Shown piece after piece: positions 5,128 to 5,207 of a stretch of DNA of 5,207 nt (positions are counted from its first letter, which is position 1; every line of letters starts with the position of its first letter). This DNA comes from Chthonomonas sp035294505. Lineage in GTDB: Bacteria; Armatimonadota; Chthonomonadetes; Chthonomonadales; Chthonomonadaceae. The notes beneath the pieces were generated by a model. It saw only the letters and a list, made by a program, of their open reading frames with translations. It was not told the origin of the DNA and did no database searches. The DNA is taken from assembly GCF_035294505.1 (NCBI RefSeq), contig NZ_DATGKU010000169.1:1-5207 (forward strand), read 5' to 3'. The translations under genes were made by a program, and so were the position numbers.

Positions 5128-5207
5128 ATGACATGCGAAGCACGGGTCATTGTCATCACCTCCGGCAAAGGCGGTGTTGGCAAAACCACCACCACGGCCA
5201 ACATAGG
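5128..5207 (+). CDS. minD: Septum site-determining ATPase MinD (N-terminal end, cut by window)
   Basis: Only 26 full codons are visible. They read MTCEARVIVITSGKGGVGKT and onward to TTTANI: a first beta strand (VIVIT) leading into the deviant Walker A motif KGGVGKT with its signature lysine (Lys14) and the P-loop lysine (Lys19). The ITSGKGGVGKTT pattern is characteristic of MinD, the membrane-associated ATPase that positions the division septum by recruiting MinC. ParA/Soj and FlhG-type ATPases share the P-loop, so assignment rests on the overall match of this short stretch. The ATG has AGGAG at 5113-5117, ten bases upstream. No minC gene lies directly upstream; the preceding operon is sigma/anti-sigma. 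Confidence 0.8.
   Translation, partial: MTCEARVIVITSGKGGVGKTTTTANI

Noticed and set aside
1..5207. CRISPR array, tRNA, rRNA, insertion sequence or attachment site
   Set aside because: No regularly spaced repeats, cloverleaf, rRNA-like sequence, transposase frame or flanking duplications were seen.

Overview
The window looks like a moderately GC-rich diderm bacterial chromosome with strong AGGAGG-type ribosome binding sites. A secreted acid-protease family (sedolisin with a C-terminal beta-sandwich), an ECF sigma/anti-sigma pair and a tandem YtkA-domain protein together would suit an environmental, possibly thermophilic or acid-tolerant lineage. Armatimonadota or Chloroflexota/Acidobacteriota relatives are a guess from gene content only; no rRNA or other phylogenetic marker is present to settle it.

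Layout. (1) Positions 2-148 hold the 3' end of an unidentified + strand gene. It is followed 18 bases later by a 309-aa exported protein (167-1096, +) with two YtkA-like domains and a methionine-rich segment, probably metal (copper) related. (2) A near-perfectly symmetric hairpin (1195-1224) separates it from a convergent gene on the - strand. (3) That gene (3421 down to 1236) is a secreted sedolisin (peptidase family S53): signal peptide, activation propeptide, catalytic domain and C-terminal beta-sandwich. It is broken by a one-base frame change near 2481-2489, so the Glu/Asp catalytic pair is in one frame and the oxyanion Asp and nucleophilic Ser are in another. Its promoter, ribosome binding site and terminator look intact. 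(4) A 196-base divergent intergenic region (3422-3617) carries the protease promoter, a candidate ECF-type promoter, a direct repeat and a 7+7 inverted repeat. (5) An ECF sigma factor (3618-4256, +) and its membrane-anchored zinc-finger anti-sigma factor (4338-4934, +, GTG start) form an apparent operon that ends at a textbook intrinsic terminator (4958-4989). (6) After a leader with a TATAAT box, the first 26 codons of a MinD-type deviant Walker-A ATPase (5128 to the window end, +) begin.

Function. The sigma/anti-sigma pair is a membrane-to-transcription signalling switch. Its neighbourhood (exported protease, exported metal-type protein) suggests an envelope theme, but any regulatory link to the protease is inference. 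The most notable item is the single-base break in an otherwise well-preserved protease gene, which is either a recent inactivating mutation or a sequence error.
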